The notes under the pieces are model-generated. The model made no database searches. It saw only the letters and a program-made list of their open reading frames with translations, and was not told where the DNA came from. From the NCBI RefSeq assembly GCF_001456935.1, contig NZ_KQ758484.1, forward strand, positions 314,793-378,792: 64,000 nt of DNA, in the 5' to 3' direction. The stretch is from [Bacillus] enclensis. GTDB lineage: Bacteria; Bacillota; Bacilli; Bacillales; Bacillaceae_B. Shown one piece after another: positions 33,599-46,344 of the stretch. The position numbers were made by a program, and so were the translations under genes. Each line of letters begins with the position of its first letter. Position 1 is the first letter of the stretch.

Positions 33599-34711
33599 TT
33601 ACAAATAAGCCGCCAAGATCGAGCTCAATGCATGATCCGCTTCCAGACGTTCCACGACGAGCTGGCTCATCGCCCCTGTCCCGACGACGGTGCCGCGGCC
33701 CATCGTCCACAGGTCGCCGGTACGGTAGCCGGCGTTCAATACTTCCTGGACGGCCAGCTCGATCATTTCTGCTTCTTCTTTCAGTCCGAATGAGTGACGG
33801 AGCATCATTGCTACGGACAGGATCATCGCATGCGGATTGGCTTTTCCTTTACCGGCGATGTCCGGTGCGGAGCCGTGTACTGGTTCATAGAGTCCGAAAG
33901 AGTCTTCTCTTAAACTTGCAGAAGGCAGCATTCCGAGGGACCCTGTGATCATGGACGCCTCATCACTGAGGATATCCCCGAACATATTCTCCGTCACCAG
34001 TACATCGAATTGCTTCGGCTGATACATCAGTTTCATGGCAGCCACGTCCACCAGCATGTGCTCGACTTCCACATCCGGGTATTCGACAGCTACTTCATTC
34101 ACGACTTCCCGCCACATTCGGCTCGTTTCCAAAACGTTCGCCTTGTCAACGGACGTCAACTTTTTCTTTCGTTTCTGAGCAAGAGCAAATGCTTTATGGA
34201 CGATTCGTTCGATTTCACTTCGTTCGTACACCAGGGTATCGACTGCTACCTCATTGTTTTTCCCCTGGCGGCCTGATGGCTGACCGAAATACAGGCCGCC
34301 CGTCAACTCACGGACAATTACCAGATCGACGTCTTCGACCATTTCTTTTTTCAGAGGAGACGAATTCAGCAGGCTTTCGAATGCTTTGACCGGTCTCAGA
34401 TTCGCAAATAGATTGAATTCTTTACGGATGGCAAGCAGTCCTTTTTCAGGGCGCTGTTCTTTTGGCAGGTGCTCCCACTTCGGGCCGCCGACTGCCCCTA
34501 AGAGCACGGCATCACTTTCCCTGCAAAGCTTGACTGTTTCAGGAGGTAACGGGGTACCGAAACGGTCGACCGCTGCTCCGCCGATGTAGCCTTTTTCTAC
34601 CTCGAATTCATGGCCGAACCAGTCACCCACCGCTTTCAGTACTTCTAATGCACCATCCATGATCTCTTGACCGATACCGTCTCCAGGCAACACTGCGATT
34701 TTTTTCTTCAT
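33599..34711 (-). CDS. leuB: 3-isopropylmalate dehydrogenase LeuB
   Basis: A 370-residue NAD-dependent oxidative decarboxylase of the leucine pathway. [20 protein letters not shown] at the start, [17 protein letters not shown] for substrate binding, [20 protein letters not shown] near residue 272. AGGAGGTAGTTCTA before the ATG. An R1 hairpin separates it from leuA upstream and the W5 array from leuC downstream. Confidence 0.95.
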   Translation of the reverse strand: MKKKIAVLPGDGIGQEIMDGALEVLKAVGDWFGHEFEVEKGYIGGAAVDRFGTPLPPETVKLCRESDAVLLGAVGGPKWEHLPKEQRPEKGLLAIRKEFNLFANLRPVKAFESLLNSSPLKKEMVEDVDLVIVRELTGGLYFGQPSGRQGKNNEVAVDTLVYERSEIERIVHKAFALAQKRKKKLTSVDKANVLETSRMWREVVNEVAVEYPDVEVEHMLVDVAAMKLMYQPKQFDVLVTENMFGDILSDEASMITGSLGMLPSASLREDSFGLYEPVHGSAPDIAGKGKANPHAMILSVAMMLRHSFGLKEEAEMIELAVQEVLNAGYRTGDLWTMGRGTVVGTGAMSQLVVERLEADHALSSILAAYL

Positions 34712-34749
34712 TAGAACTACCTCCTGTTTTTATAAAATCTGTTACAAAA

Positions 34750-34880
34750 CCGCTGTTGATTTCCGTGCAAGACTTCGCTTTCCGCGGGTGACCCGTGAGC
34801 CTCCTCGGCTTCGCCTGCGGGGTCTCACATTAGCCACTTCTCCCACAGGAGCCTTCGTCTTGCACTCCAATCAACAGCTA
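34750..34880 (+). repeat. R1 hairpin repeat, complete copy, inside leu operon
   Basis: Cleanest R1 copy, 131 bp. Left end GCTGTTGATT pairs with right end AATCAACAGC; GTGCAAGAC pairs with GTCTTGCAC; the centre holds CGGGTGACCCGTGAGCC and GCGGGGTCTCACATTAGCC. It lies between leuA and leuB and would be transcribed as a large stem-loop. Confidence 0.85.
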
Positions 34881-34952
34881 GATCTTCCCATACCATTGCT
34901 TTGAATAAAGTACCTGCCTTGAGACAGGTATCATCAAAAAACTAATAAAAAT

Positions 34953-38101
<3,149 letters not shown>

Positions 38102-38105
<4 letters not shown>

Positions 38106-39823
38106 GGTTTCACCCCTAACATTTCGTGGATTCCTTTGCCTGGGGCGACCATCGGATAGACGTTTTCCTTCGGATTCACCAGGCAGTCGATGAGGGCCGG
38201 TTCGTCACTTGTCAGTGCCTCTTTTAAAACCGTTTCGGCTTCTTCCTGTGTTTTCACGCGATAACCTTTGATTCCGTATGATTCGGCCAGTTTTACAAAA
38301 TCGGGCTGCAGGGAAAAGAGTGATTGTGAGTACCTTTCTTCATAGAAGGTTTCCTGCCACTGCCTCACCATTCCCAGCGTACTGTTGTTCAGCAGGACGA
38401 CTTTGACAGGAAGATTGAGTTCTTTTAAGAGGACCAGTTCCTGCAGTGTCATCTGGAAGCCGCCGTCCCCGACGAATGCTACGACCTTGCTTGAAGGATT
38501 CGCAAGCTGGGCGCCGATTGCCGCCGGGAAACCGAACCCCATCGTTCCGAGTCCTCCGGAAGTGACCCAGTTATTCGGCTTTTTGAATGAGTAGTACTGA
38601 GCTGCCCACATTTGATGCTGACCGACATCTGTGGTGACGATCGCTTCCCCGTTTGTCATTTCGTATACCTGCTCGATCAGTAGCTGAGGGGACAGGACAT
38701 CATTCGTCTTCGTATACCAGAAAGGATTCTCAAGTTTGTATGCCTGAAGATGGCGGTGCCAGTCTTCTGTATCTCCCCTTGCCGGCTGATGTTCAAGTAT
38801 TTTCAAGAGAGCCTGTTTGGAATCGGCCACAATCGGGATATGCGTTGTCACGTTCTTGCCGATTTCAGCCGGGTCGATATCGATATGGACCACTTTTGCT
38901 TTCGGTGCAAAGGTGGCAAGATTCCCGGTCAGCCTGTCATCGAATCTGGCGCCGATATTAATTAAAAGGTCGCATTCATAAAGTGCCATATTACTTGTGT
39001 AACAGCCGTGCATCCCTGCCATCCCTAAAAATAACGGATGATCTGCCGGAAAGCCGCCCAACCCGAGAAGGGTATGGATAACCGGAAGGTCGTAACTTTC
39101 GGCAAAGTTTTTTAATTCTTCTGACGCTTTGCCGTGCAGGACGCCCGCCCCAGCTAGGATCACCGGTCTTTTCGATACTTTGATTGCATCCACAAGCTTC
39201 CTGATCTGCAGCGGGTTCGGATAAAAATTCGGCTGATAACCGGGCAGATCCATTTCCACGTCTTTCACCTGCGGGGCATCCTGAACAGTCAGATCCTTTG
39301 GAATATCGACGAGGACCGGACCCGGCCGCCCTGTCGAGGCAATATGGAAAGCCTCCTTTACGACCCTCGGTAAATCCTTGATGTCCCGGACCTGGTAATT
39401 ATGTTTCGTGATCGGCATCGTGATCCCGACAACATCCGCTTCCTGGAAGGCATCGGTCCCGATCACTCCTGACGCAACCTGGCCGGTGAAGATGACGAGC
39501 GGCAGTGAGTCCATCATGGCATCTGCGATCCCGGTTACGAGATTTGTTGCACCGGGACCTGAAGTCGCGATGACGACCCCTGGTTTTCCCGAAACCCTCG
39601 CATACCCTTCTGCAGCATGGATGGCTCCCTGCTCGTGCCTGGCGAGCACGTGTTTAATCGGGGCTTTGTATAGAGCATCATAGATTGGCAGGACCGCTCC
39701 ACCCGGGTACCCAAACAGAATTTTCACTTGTTCCTCTTTTAACGCCTTCATGAGCATGTCAGCACCGTTGGCTTTTTCTGTCTCTGTGTGCGAAACCGGT
39801 TCTGCCTCTAGCTTAGCTCTCAT
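38102..39823 (-). CDS. ilvB: acetolactate synthase catalytic subunit IlvB
   Basis: A 573-residue thiamine-diphosphate enzyme making acetolactate or acetohydroxybutyrate. [20 protein letters not shown] near residue 34, [10 protein letters not shown], and the TPP motif [20 protein letters not shown] with [25 protein letters not shown] precedes the ATG at 39823. First gene after the internal T box, so its expression depends on antitermination as well as on the upstream promoter. Confidence 0.95.
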
Positions 39824-39884
39824 TTTTTCATCTCCTCCTCAAAAAATGGATTTCTATCAGCCGATAGTTTATTGATTTTCCATA

Positions 39885-40185
39885 TAAAAAAGCCTTTCCA
39901 CCCACTACGTCAGAATTTGATCTTTCGCAGGGGTGAAAAGGCTTTGTTCCTTTCCACGGTACCACCCTAGTTCAGAGACGACACGGGGCCGTCTCCCTCA
40001 GCAGGCTGACTTTATTGGCATCAGCCTTTGTTTTTGTAACGAGTAACAGCTACTCGATCGTTCCTACTCCGATGTTTCAGAACGATACTCAGAGGGGATG
40101 TCGGTATCGGATGTATTACTGGTTTGCAGCACCACCAGCTCTCTGGAAATACAAGTCCCGATCCTTTAACCTCTTCAACGCTTTC
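39885..40185 (-). promoter_or_regulatory. T-box riboswitch between ilvD and ilvB
   Basis: Minus-strand leader with the T-box sequence AGGGTGGTACCGTGGAA (39968-39952), a terminator stem formed by 39945-39931 and 39903-39889 with a T run, and a long stem I region including GAGAGCTGGTGGTGCTGCAA and ACCAG. It senses an uncharged tRNA and allows readthrough into ilvB. The specifier loop appears to be in GATACCGACATCCCC; ATC (Ile) is a candidate but I could not fix it with certainty. B. subtilis ilvB has a leucine T box in the comparable position. Confidence 0.9.
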
Positions 40186-40188
40186 AAT

Positions 40189-41856
40189 CTATTCGGTTTT
40201 CAAGATGCCGCCTGTGCTTGCGGATGTAACCAGCTTTGCGTATCTTGCGAGATAACCTTTTCTGATTTTCGGAGGCGGCTGGACCCATTCCTGCTGCCTG
40301 AATTTCAGTTCTTCTTCGGAGACCATGAGTGAGATGGTCCGGTTCGTTAAGTCGATAAGGATGGCGTCCCCGTTTTCAATGACGCCGATTGGGCCGCCTT
40401 CAGCCGCTTCCGGAGAAACATGGCCGATGGAAATTCCCCGCGATGCCCCGGAAAACCTTCCGTCTGTCATGAGCGCCACTTTCTTTTCGAGTCCCCTGCC
40501 GGCAATCGCTGCTGTCGGGGCGAGCATCTCAGGCATCCCCGGACCGCCTTTTGGTCCTTCGTACCGGATGACGACGACATGGCCTTCCTTCACTTCCCCG
40601 CTTTCGATTCCAGCGAGTGCTTCATCCTGGGATTCATAAACGATTGCTTCTCCCATGAATGTCTTGATCGAAGGATCGACCGCTCCGACTTTAATGACCC
40701 CTCCATCAGGGGCGATGTTTCCGAAGAGGACCGATAATCCCCCGACCGGGCTGTGGGCGTTTTCCTTGCTCCTGATCACATCGTCGTTTTGAATGTGCGC
40801 TTCTTTTACATTTTCATAAAGAGATTTTCCTGTGACCGTGATCCTCTCTTTATGTACAGCACCCATTTCGCATAGTTCCTTGATGATGGCGCTGACTCCG
40901 CCGGCATTGTGGACATCCTGCATGGAGTAGTCGGATGCCGGGCTTATTTTAGATAAATAAGGGACGCGTTCGGCCACCTTATTGATACGGTTGATGTCGT
41001 AATCGATTTCCGCTTCATTTGCGATCGCCAGGGTATGAAGGACGGTATTGGTTGATCCGCCCATCGCCATATCGAGTGCGAATGCATCGTCGATCGTTTC
41101 TTCCGTGATGATGTCACGCGGCTTGATGTCTTTCTTGACCATTTCCACCAGATGTTTGGCTGCATCCTTGATCAGCCTGTGACGGTCTGCGGAAGTGGCG
41201 ACGATCGTCCCGTTCCCTGGAGGCGCCATGCCGAGCATTTCCATCAGGGAGTTCATCGAATTCGCTGTGAACATCCCCGAGCAGGAACCGCATGTAGGAC
41301 AGGCATTCTGTTCGATGTCGAGGAGCTGTTCGGCTGTCATTCTGCCTGACTGGTGGGCACCGACGCCTTCAAAGACAGATACAAGTGATAAAGGATCTCC
41401 ATCACTCGATACTCCCGCTTCCATCGGTCCTCCCGATACAAACACGGAAGGTACATTCGTCCTGACTGATGCCATCAGCATCCCGGGAGTGATTTTGTCA
41501 CAGTTCGGGATGTAGAAGACTCCGTCGAACCAGTGGGCGTTGATGACGGTCTCCGCTGAATCCGCGATGAGTTCACGGCTTGGAAGTGAATACCTCATCC
41601 CGATATGTCCCATCGCGATCCCATCGTCTACTCCGATTGTATTGAACTCGAATGGAATTCCGCCTGCTTCACGAATGGCTTCTTTCACCACCTGGGCAAA
41701 ACCGTTCAGGTGCATATGCCCCGGAATGATATCGATGTAGGAGTTGCACACCCCGATGAATGGTTTTTCCATATCTTCAAGTTTGACCCCTGTTGCATAT
41801 AGCAAACTGCGGTGAGGGGCACGGTCGATTCCTTTTTTGATCATGTCACTTCGCAC
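40189..41856 (-). CDS. ilvD: dihydroxy-acid dehydratase IlvD
   Basis: A 555-residue Fe-S enzyme converting dihydroxy acids to 2-oxo acids. [12 protein letters not shown] and [18 protein letters not shown] carry the cluster cysteines; [20 protein letters not shown] near the end is diagnostic. GTG at 41856 has GGAGGTGATGAC upstream. Second gene of the operon, 15 bp after ilvE; the T box begins right after its stop. Confidence 0.95.
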   Translation of the reverse strand: MRSDMIKKGIDRAPHRSLLYATGVKLEDMEKPFIGVCNSYIDIIPGHMHLNGFAQVVKEAIREAGGIPFEFNTIGVDDGIAMGHIGMRYSLPSRELIADSAETVINAHWFDGVFYIPNCDKITPGMLMASVRTNVPSVFVSGGPMEAGVSSDGDPLSLVSVFEGVGAHQSGRMTAEQLLDIEQNACPTCGSCSGMFTANSMNSLMEMLGMAPPGNGTIVATSADRHRLIKDAAKHLVEMVKKDIKPRDIITEETIDDAFALDMAMGGSTNTVLHTLAIANEAEIDYDINRINKVAERVPYLSKISPASDYSMQDVHNAGGVSAIIKELCEMGAVHKERITVTGKSLYENVKEAHIQNDDVIRSKENAHSPVGGLSVLFGNIAPDGGVIKVGAVDPSIKTFMGEAIVYESQDEALAGIESGEVKEGHVVVIRYEGPKGGPGMPEMLAPTAAIAGRGLEKKVALMTDGRFSGASRGISIGHVSPEAAEGGPIGVIENGDAILIDLTNRTISLMVSEEELKFRQQEWVQPPPKIRKGYLARYAKLVTSASTGGILKTE

Positions 41857-41871
41857 GTCATCACCTCCAAC

Positions 41872-42771
41872 TTATCCGACTTGAGCATTTTGTTTGTAAA
41901 CTTTTCTTCCATCCTGCGTGACAGTGTTTCTGAATTCCTGCAATAATTGCTTTGTATAGGATCCCGGTTTACCGTCTCCGATGACGCGGCCGTCCACTTT
42001 CACTACTGCGATGACTTCCGCCGCTGTTCCGGTCAGGAATACTTCATCCGCTGTATAGACATCATGACGGGTAAATACATCTTCCTTGATATCGAAACCT
42101 GATTTTTCAGCGAGTTCGATGATCGCGTTCCGTGTGATCCCTTCCAGTGCGCCAACGTATCCCGGCGGCGTAAGGATCTTTCCTTTTTTCACGATGAAGA
42201 TGTTGTCGGCAGATCCCTCAGCTACGTACCCCTGGTCGTTCATCATGAGCGCTTCGCTCACACCAGCAAGGTTTGCTTCGATCTTAACCAGGATATTATT
42301 TAAGTAGTTCAGTGATTTTACTTTCGGTGAAAGCACATCGGCACGATTCCGGCGGCTTGCGACGGATACGATTTCGATGCCTGATTCATATAATTCTTTC
42401 GGGAAAAGGGCCAGCTGTTCTGCGATGACGATCAGCTGCGGCCGCTTGCAGGAAAATGGATCAAGACCAAGATTTCCTACTCCGCGGGAAATGACTACTC
42501 TGATGTATGCATTCTCCAGTTGGTTTTTCTTCAATGTATCTACGATAATGTCGCACATCTCTTCTTTCGACACTTCAATGTCGAGCATGATGGCTTTTGC
42601 TGAGTCATAGAGGCGGTCAACATGTTCTTCAAGGCGGAATACGTTACCATCGTACATCCGAATCCCTTCGAACACTCCATCTCCATAAAGAAAACCATGG
42701 TCGTAAACTGATACGACTGCGTCTTCTTTTTTAACGTATTGACCGTCTAAGTAGATCCATTGTTCGTTCAT
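41872..42771 (-). CDS. ilvE: branched-chain amino acid aminotransferase IlvE (class IV)
   Basis: A 299-residue fold-type IV PLP aminotransferase. MNEQWIYLDGQY at 42771 is the preferred start (AAAGGA nine bases upstream); YDHGFLYGDGVFEGIRMY, SPKVKSLNYLNNILVK with the PLP lysine, and VAEGSADNIFIVKKGKILTP are diagnostic. Performs the last step of Ile, Val and Leu synthesis. First gene of the operon, 160 bp downstream of a strong promoter. Confidence 0.93.
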   Translation of the reverse strand: MNEQWIYLDGQYVKKEDAVVSVYDHGFLYGDGVFEGIRMYDGNVFRLEEHVDRLYDSAKAIMLDIEVSKEEMCDIIVDTLKKNQLENAYIRVVISRGVGNLGLDPFSCKRPQLIVIAEQLALFPKELYESGIEIVSVASRRNRADVLSPKVKSLNYLNNILVKIEANLAGVSEALMMNDQGYVAEGSADNIFIVKKGKILTPPGYVGALEGITRNAIIELAEKSGFDIKEDVFTRHDVYTADEVFLTGTAAEVIAVVKVDGRVIGDGKPGSYTKQLLQEFRNTVTQDGRKVYKQNAQVG

Positions 42772-42941
42772 GTTCATCATTCCTTTCGCGGGAGTATTTG
42801 TTTTTGTATAGGTTGATAGATTTGTATGTTTTGCAGCTTAAATCCGGTGCTGCTTATGAGCCATTTTCCAGTGGTCTCGACTGCGTTCATGGAGCGGCCG
42901 ATGACCGGTTTGCTGCGGCTCGAATTTTTATATTGAGGACA

Positions 42942-42970
42942 ATATTACGCCCGTTTCCCGGGAAGGTCAA
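42942..42970 (-). promoter_or_regulatory. promoter of the ilvE operon
   Basis: Minus strand: TTGACC (42970-42965), 17-bp spacer, TAATAT (42947-42942). Start of transcription expected near 42935. Confidence 0.8.
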
Positions 42971-42983
42971 CAGTATTTTTATA

Positions 42984-42998
42984 AATTTTTAGACTATT
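42984..42998. promoter_or_regulatory. possible CodY box, ilvE promoter
   Basis: AATTTTTAGACTATT has three mismatches to AATTTTCWGAAAATT and lies between the cre site and the -35 box. CodY repression of ilv genes is known in B. subtilis; the match is weak. Confidence 0.35.
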
Positions 42999-43016
42999 TA
43001 GATTTATCTGATTTAT

Positions 43017-43030
43017 GGTAACCGCTTACA
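43017..43030. promoter_or_regulatory. cre site at about -88 of the ilvE promoter
   Basis: Minus strand TGTAAGCGGTTACC, one mismatch from the cre consensus, centred about 88 bp upstream of the expected start. Upstream cre sites at this distance mediate CcpA activation of the B. subtilis ilv-leu operon. Confidence 0.7.
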
Positions 43031-43168
43031 TCTTTGTCCTAATCATGTTTGTTTGGTTTAAATTTTTTTGGAATTTTTTTAATGAGTGGTGATTCATTTG
43101 TTTGGCGCGGGTTTGGGGGAATTCGACAAGGTTTGATGGTCATTTTTTTGTAGAAGGAGGATGGGCCT

Positions 43169-43225
43169 ATGAATAAGGATTTAGGTGATTCTCAGTTTCA
43201 AAGAATAATTGATAATAGCGAATGA
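43169..43225 (+). other. 18-codon reading frame with strong ribosome site
   Basis: AGAAGGAGG followed 9 bases later by ATG and 18 codons (MNKDLGDSQFQRIIDNSE). Ends 15 bp before an R1 element. May be a leader peptide, the remnant of a gene broken by the repeat, or chance. Confidence 0.3.
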
Positions 43226-43240
43226 GTATCGGACTTTAAT

Positions 43241-43494
43241 ACGCAGTTGATTTCCGTGAAAGACTTCGCTTTCCGCGGGTAGCCCGTGAGCCTCCTCGGC
43301 TGCGCCTCCGGGGTCTCACTTGTACAGCTGCAGGGCTTAGAGGCACATGTCATAAGCCAAACCGACCAAGAAGGCAAAGAACGCCTTCGTGGCCGATTCG
43401 TCTTATGCCACCCGCCTCTTAGCAAAGCCCTTCCGCTTTTCTATTAGCTACTCTTCCCGCAGGAGTCTTCGTCTTTCACTCCAATCAACTGCTG
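43241..43494 (+). repeat. R1 hairpin repeat with nested R2
   Basis: Ends GCAGTTGATT/AATCAACTGC and inner arms GTGAAAGAC/GTCTTTCAC pair perfectly but differ from the copy at 34750, showing paired changes. Nested R2 at 43324-43442. With the ilvE promoter region and the terminator at 43605 this fills the 878-bp gap; 43495-43604 shows nothing else. Confidence 0.85.
43324..43442 (-). repeat. R2 hairpin repeat nested in R1
   Basis: Opposite orientation to the copy at 30026: begins ACAGCTGCAGGGCTTAGAGG, ends AGCAAAGCCCTTCCGCTTTT; inner arms GAAGGCAAAGAACGCCTTC. Confidence 0.8.
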
Positions 43495-43604
43495 GATTCA
43501 TCCAAAACTTATATTTGTCCTTGAACACAATAAGTCTGAATTAGGGGAGACATTTCAATAAAATCCCACCACTCTCCTAACTTAAATTAAAATTTCTACA
43601 AATA

Positions 43605-43647
43605 AAAAACCAATTTAAAGTGCGTCAGGCACTTTAAATTGGTTTTT
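43605..43647 (-). terminator. terminator of the bcd-bkd-hpp-hmg gene run
   Basis: Nineteen-bp perfect stem (43605-43623 / 43629-43647, arm AAAAACCAATTTAAAGTGC) with loop GTCAG and flanking T runs, next to the hmgA stop. Confidence 0.9.
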
Positions 43648-43649
43648 GG

Positions 43650-44795
43650 TTATGTCCAAGTAAACATATACTTCTCATCTTCGACATCTTTTGCTTTTTT
43701 GACGATTTTTAGTGGTTTGAAGGTGTCGATCATGACGGCGAGTTCTAGTGTTTCTTTTTTGCCGATGCTTGCTTCGGTTGTTCCGGGATGCGGGCCGTGC
43801 GGGATTCCGCTTGGGTGGAGGGTGATCGATCCTTTCTTGATTCCTTTACGGCTCATGAAGTTCCCTTCCACGTAGTACAGCAGTTCATCGCTATTTACGT
43901 TGCTGTGGTTGTACGGGGCAGGGATCGCTTCCGGATGATAGTCATATAATCTCGGCACAAAGGAGCACACGACGAAATTATGGCCTTCGAATGTCTGGTG
44001 GACCGGAGGCGGCTGATGGACGCGCCCGGTGATCGGTTCGAAGTCCCCGATGTTGAAGACCCACGGATATAAGTAGCCGTCCCAGCCGACCACATCGAAC
44101 GGATGGTGATCCAGAATGTGTGAATGAAGGGCGCCGCGTGATTTCAGGATGACTTCGAATTCGCCCTTTTCCTCAAAGGTTTCGAGTTTCTCCGGTCCGC
44201 GCAGATCCCTTTCGCAGAACGGGCTGTGTTCGAGGAGCTGGCCGTATTCATTCCGGTAGCGCCGCGGCGTGGTGATTTGGCTGAAGGATTCGACAATCAG
44301 CATTTTTGTGTCTTCATCAGGGACCACCCGGTAAATCGTGCCGATCGGGATCACGACATAATCTCCTTCTCCGTACGTGATTGTCCCGAACATCGTTTCG
44401 ACTTTCCCTGTTCCGAAATGGATATACAAAACCTCATCGCCGTCTCCATTACGGTAAAAGTTCTTCATTCCTTCTGTGACATACGCCGTCCCGATCAGGA
44501 GATCCGAATTTCCAAGCAGGTATTCCCTGCTTTTTAGCGCATCACCTTTCTTCTCCACCCCGTCCGTCATGAAGTGGCGGTGGCGCACTGCACCGTCTTC
44601 TTCAAACTCAGGTCTATAGCTGCCGAGAAATTCCGTCTTTGTGACGGAAGTCGGCAGGTGATGATGATACAGGATCGACTGCGTGCCGGAGAATCCTTTT
44701 GTCCCCATGACCTGCTCCCTGAAAAGCATGCCGTCGTCCTTTTTAAACATGGTGTGACGTTTGTGTGGTATTTTCCCCATTTTGCGGTAATACAT
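43650..44795 (-). CDS. hmgA: homogentisate 1,2-dioxygenase HmgA
   Basis: A 381-residue non-haem iron dioxygenase opening the homogentisate ring to maleylacetoacetate. ATG 44795 (MYYRKMGKIPHKRH) follows GAGGAGGAAAAAG. Iron-site region: PPVHQTFEGHNFVVCSF and PHGPHPGTTEASIGKKET. Its first 53 bp overlap the end of the fumarylacetoacetase gene. Last gene of the tyrosine-degradation block. Confidence 0.93.
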   Translation of the reverse strand: MYYRKMGKIPHKRHTMFKKDDGMLFREQVMGTKGFSGTQSILYHHHLPTSVTKTEFLGSYRPEFEEDGAVRHRHFMTDGVEKKGDALKSREYLLGNSDLLIGTAYVTEGMKNFYRNGDGDEVLYIHFGTGKVETMFGTITYGEGDYVVIPIGTIYRVVPDEDTKMLIVESFSQITTPRRYRNEYGQLLEHSPFCERDLRGPEKLETFEEKGEFEVILKSRGALHSHILDHHPFDVVGWDGYLYPWVFNIGDFEPITGRVHQPPPVHQTFEGHNFVVCSFVPRLYDYHPEAIPAPYNHSNVNSDELLYYVEGNFMSRKGIKKGSITLHPSGIPHGPHPGTTEASIGKKETLELAVMIDTFKPLKIVKKAKDVEDEKYMFTWT

Positions 44796-45726
44796 CTTTT
44801 TCCTCCTCTCTCGTGCCTGCGACAGTGTTTCGCAGCACGCCGAGTCCTTCAATTTCCAATTCGACTTCATCCCCCGCTCTCAGCCAGCGGTGGGTTTCCG
44901 TCCCGAGTTCAAGGATGCAGCCGGTCCCGACCGTCCCCGAGCCGATGACTTCACCTGGATAAAGCGTGACATCTTTTGACGCCCTTTCGATCATGTCGGC
45001 AAACGTGTAGTGAATATCTTTGAAATTCCCCTCGGAAAGGAGCTTCCCGTTTACTTTCGCCGTCATTTTCATATCAAACCGGTCCCCCAACCTGCGGGTT
45101 TCCAATTCATCCTTTGTCACAAGATAAGGACCGAAGGATGTGGCGAAATCCTTCCCTTTGGCCGGCCCTAGTCCGACTTTCATTTCATGCTTCTGGATGT
45201 CCCTGGCACTCCAATCGTTCATGATAAAGTAGCCGAATATATGGTCTTCGGCATCTTCCTTTGCAATATTCCTGCCTTCTTTCCCGATGACGCATGCGAT
45301 CTCCAGTTCATAATCGAGCCATTCACTCTCTGCCGGCCCTGCGACCGCTTCGTCCGGTCCTTTCACCGCCAGATGATTCGTAAAGTAGAATACTGGGACG
45401 TCATACCACTCGGGCACGACATCGAGCCCCCTTTTCCTGCGGGCGGTTCTGACATGCTCCTCGAATGCATAAAAATCGCGGATGCTGACCGGTATTGGGA
45501 TCGGAGCTTTCAGCGTGGCATCCTCCAATAAAATAACCCCTTTGCCGCCTTCGGAAAAAGGTCCGAGGTCAGCGATCGTTTCCAGAGCCCCGCCCCCGCG
45601 TCCCATCAAGGCAAGGATGTCCTTCGGCAGCTTCCCGTCAGTTGCTTCGTACAAATCTATCACAAGGTCATGTTGAATAAGGCCGGTCCTGACTTCATTT
45701 TCCTTTTGAAAACTTACTAGTTTCAT
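44743..45726 (-). CDS. fahA: fumarylacetoacetate hydrolase
   Basis: A 327-residue FAH-superfamily enzyme. YELEIACVIGKEGRNIAKED, FGYFIMNDWSARDIQKHEM and GSGTVGTGCILELGTETHRW form the metal and substrate site. Cleaves fumarylacetoacetate to fumarate and acetoacetate, the final step of tyrosine degradation. The tail TREEEKDVLPQNGENTTQTS is encoded in the overlap with hmgA. No maleylacetoacetate isomerase gene is adjacent, so this enzyme may act on maleylacetoacetate, or the isomerase lies elsewhere. Confidence 0.9.
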   Translation of the reverse strand: MKLVSFQKENEVRTGLIQHDLVIDLYEATDGKLPKDILALMGRGGGALETIADLGPFSEGGKGVILLEDATLKAPIPIPVSIRDFYAFEEHVRTARRKRGLDVVPEWYDVPVFYFTNHLAVKGPDEAVAGPAESEWLDYELEIACVIGKEGRNIAKEDAEDHIFGYFIMNDWSARDIQKHEMKVGLGPAKGKDFATSFGPYLVTKDELETRRLGDRFDMKMTAKVNGKLLSEGNFKDIHYTFADMIERASKDVTLYPGEVIGSGTVGTGCILELGTETHRWLRAGDEVELEIEGLGVLRNTVAGTREEEKDVLPQNGENTTQTSHHV

Positions 45727-45732
45727 TGAGGA

Positions 45733-46344
45733 TCACCTTTTCCTGATCATTTCAAACGAATCCGCCAGCGGTTTCGTATACGATTGGCCGGCAAGCCTGC
45801 CGACAGGCTTTAATTTCTGTGAATCGATCTTCCCGTCATAATAAAGGTCATCGTCGATCCTCACGCATTCCACCTTGCCGATCACAAGGCTCCCTGCACC
45901 GGGCTGATCCCCGAAGTGAAGGACCTGATGCAGGGTGCATTCAAGCTGCACCTTGCTTTCTGCAACTCCTGGCGGCCTCACGGTGACCGACTCCTTCTTT
46001 GTTAAGCCTGTTTGTTCAAACTCGTCGATTCCGCGGTCGAATTCAATCGCACAGTTATTCATTTCCTCGACGAACTCTTCACTTACGATATTGATGACAA
46101 ATTCATTCGTCTCTTCGATATTCCAGAGCGTATCTTTTTTGGCCCCGTCTTTCCCCTTTCTCATCGGGGAAAAGCAGACGAGCATCGGCTCCGCGGAAAT
46201 GGCCGTGAAGAAACTGAAAGGAGCAAGATTCGCCCTCCCGTCAGCGTCGAGGGTGGAGACGAAAGCAATCGGCCGCGGCAAAATACTGCCGATCATTAAT
46301 TTATACGCGTCCTGCCAGGGAAGGGTGTGTGGTTTGAGATCCAT
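45733..46344 (-). CDS. flavin reductase-like FMN-binding protein
   Basis: A 203-residue protein of the flavin reductase (DIM6/NTAB) family: LMIGSILPRPIAFVSTLDAD, NLAPFSFFTAISAEPMLVCF and DTLWNIEETNEFVINIVSEE. Binds FMN. Sits between the aminotransferase and fumarylacetoacetase genes with gaps of 0 and 6 bp, so it belongs to the tyrosine-degradation operon; its step there is unknown, perhaps redox support or an isomerase-like task. Confidence 0.87.
   Translation of the reverse strand: MDLKPHTLPWQDAYKLMIGSILPRPIAFVSTLDADGRANLAPFSFFTAISAEPMLVCFSPMRKGKDGAKKDTLWNIEETNEFVINIVSEEFVEEMNNCAIEFDRGIDEFEQTGLTKKESVTVRPPGVAESKVQLECTLHQVLHFGDQPGAGSLVIGKVECVRIDDDLYYDGKIDSQKLKPVGRLAGQSYTKPLADSFEMIRKR

Noticed and set aside
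42772-42935. A second T box before ilvE
   Set aside because: No GGTGGTACC core or terminator/antiterminator pair is present in the leader.
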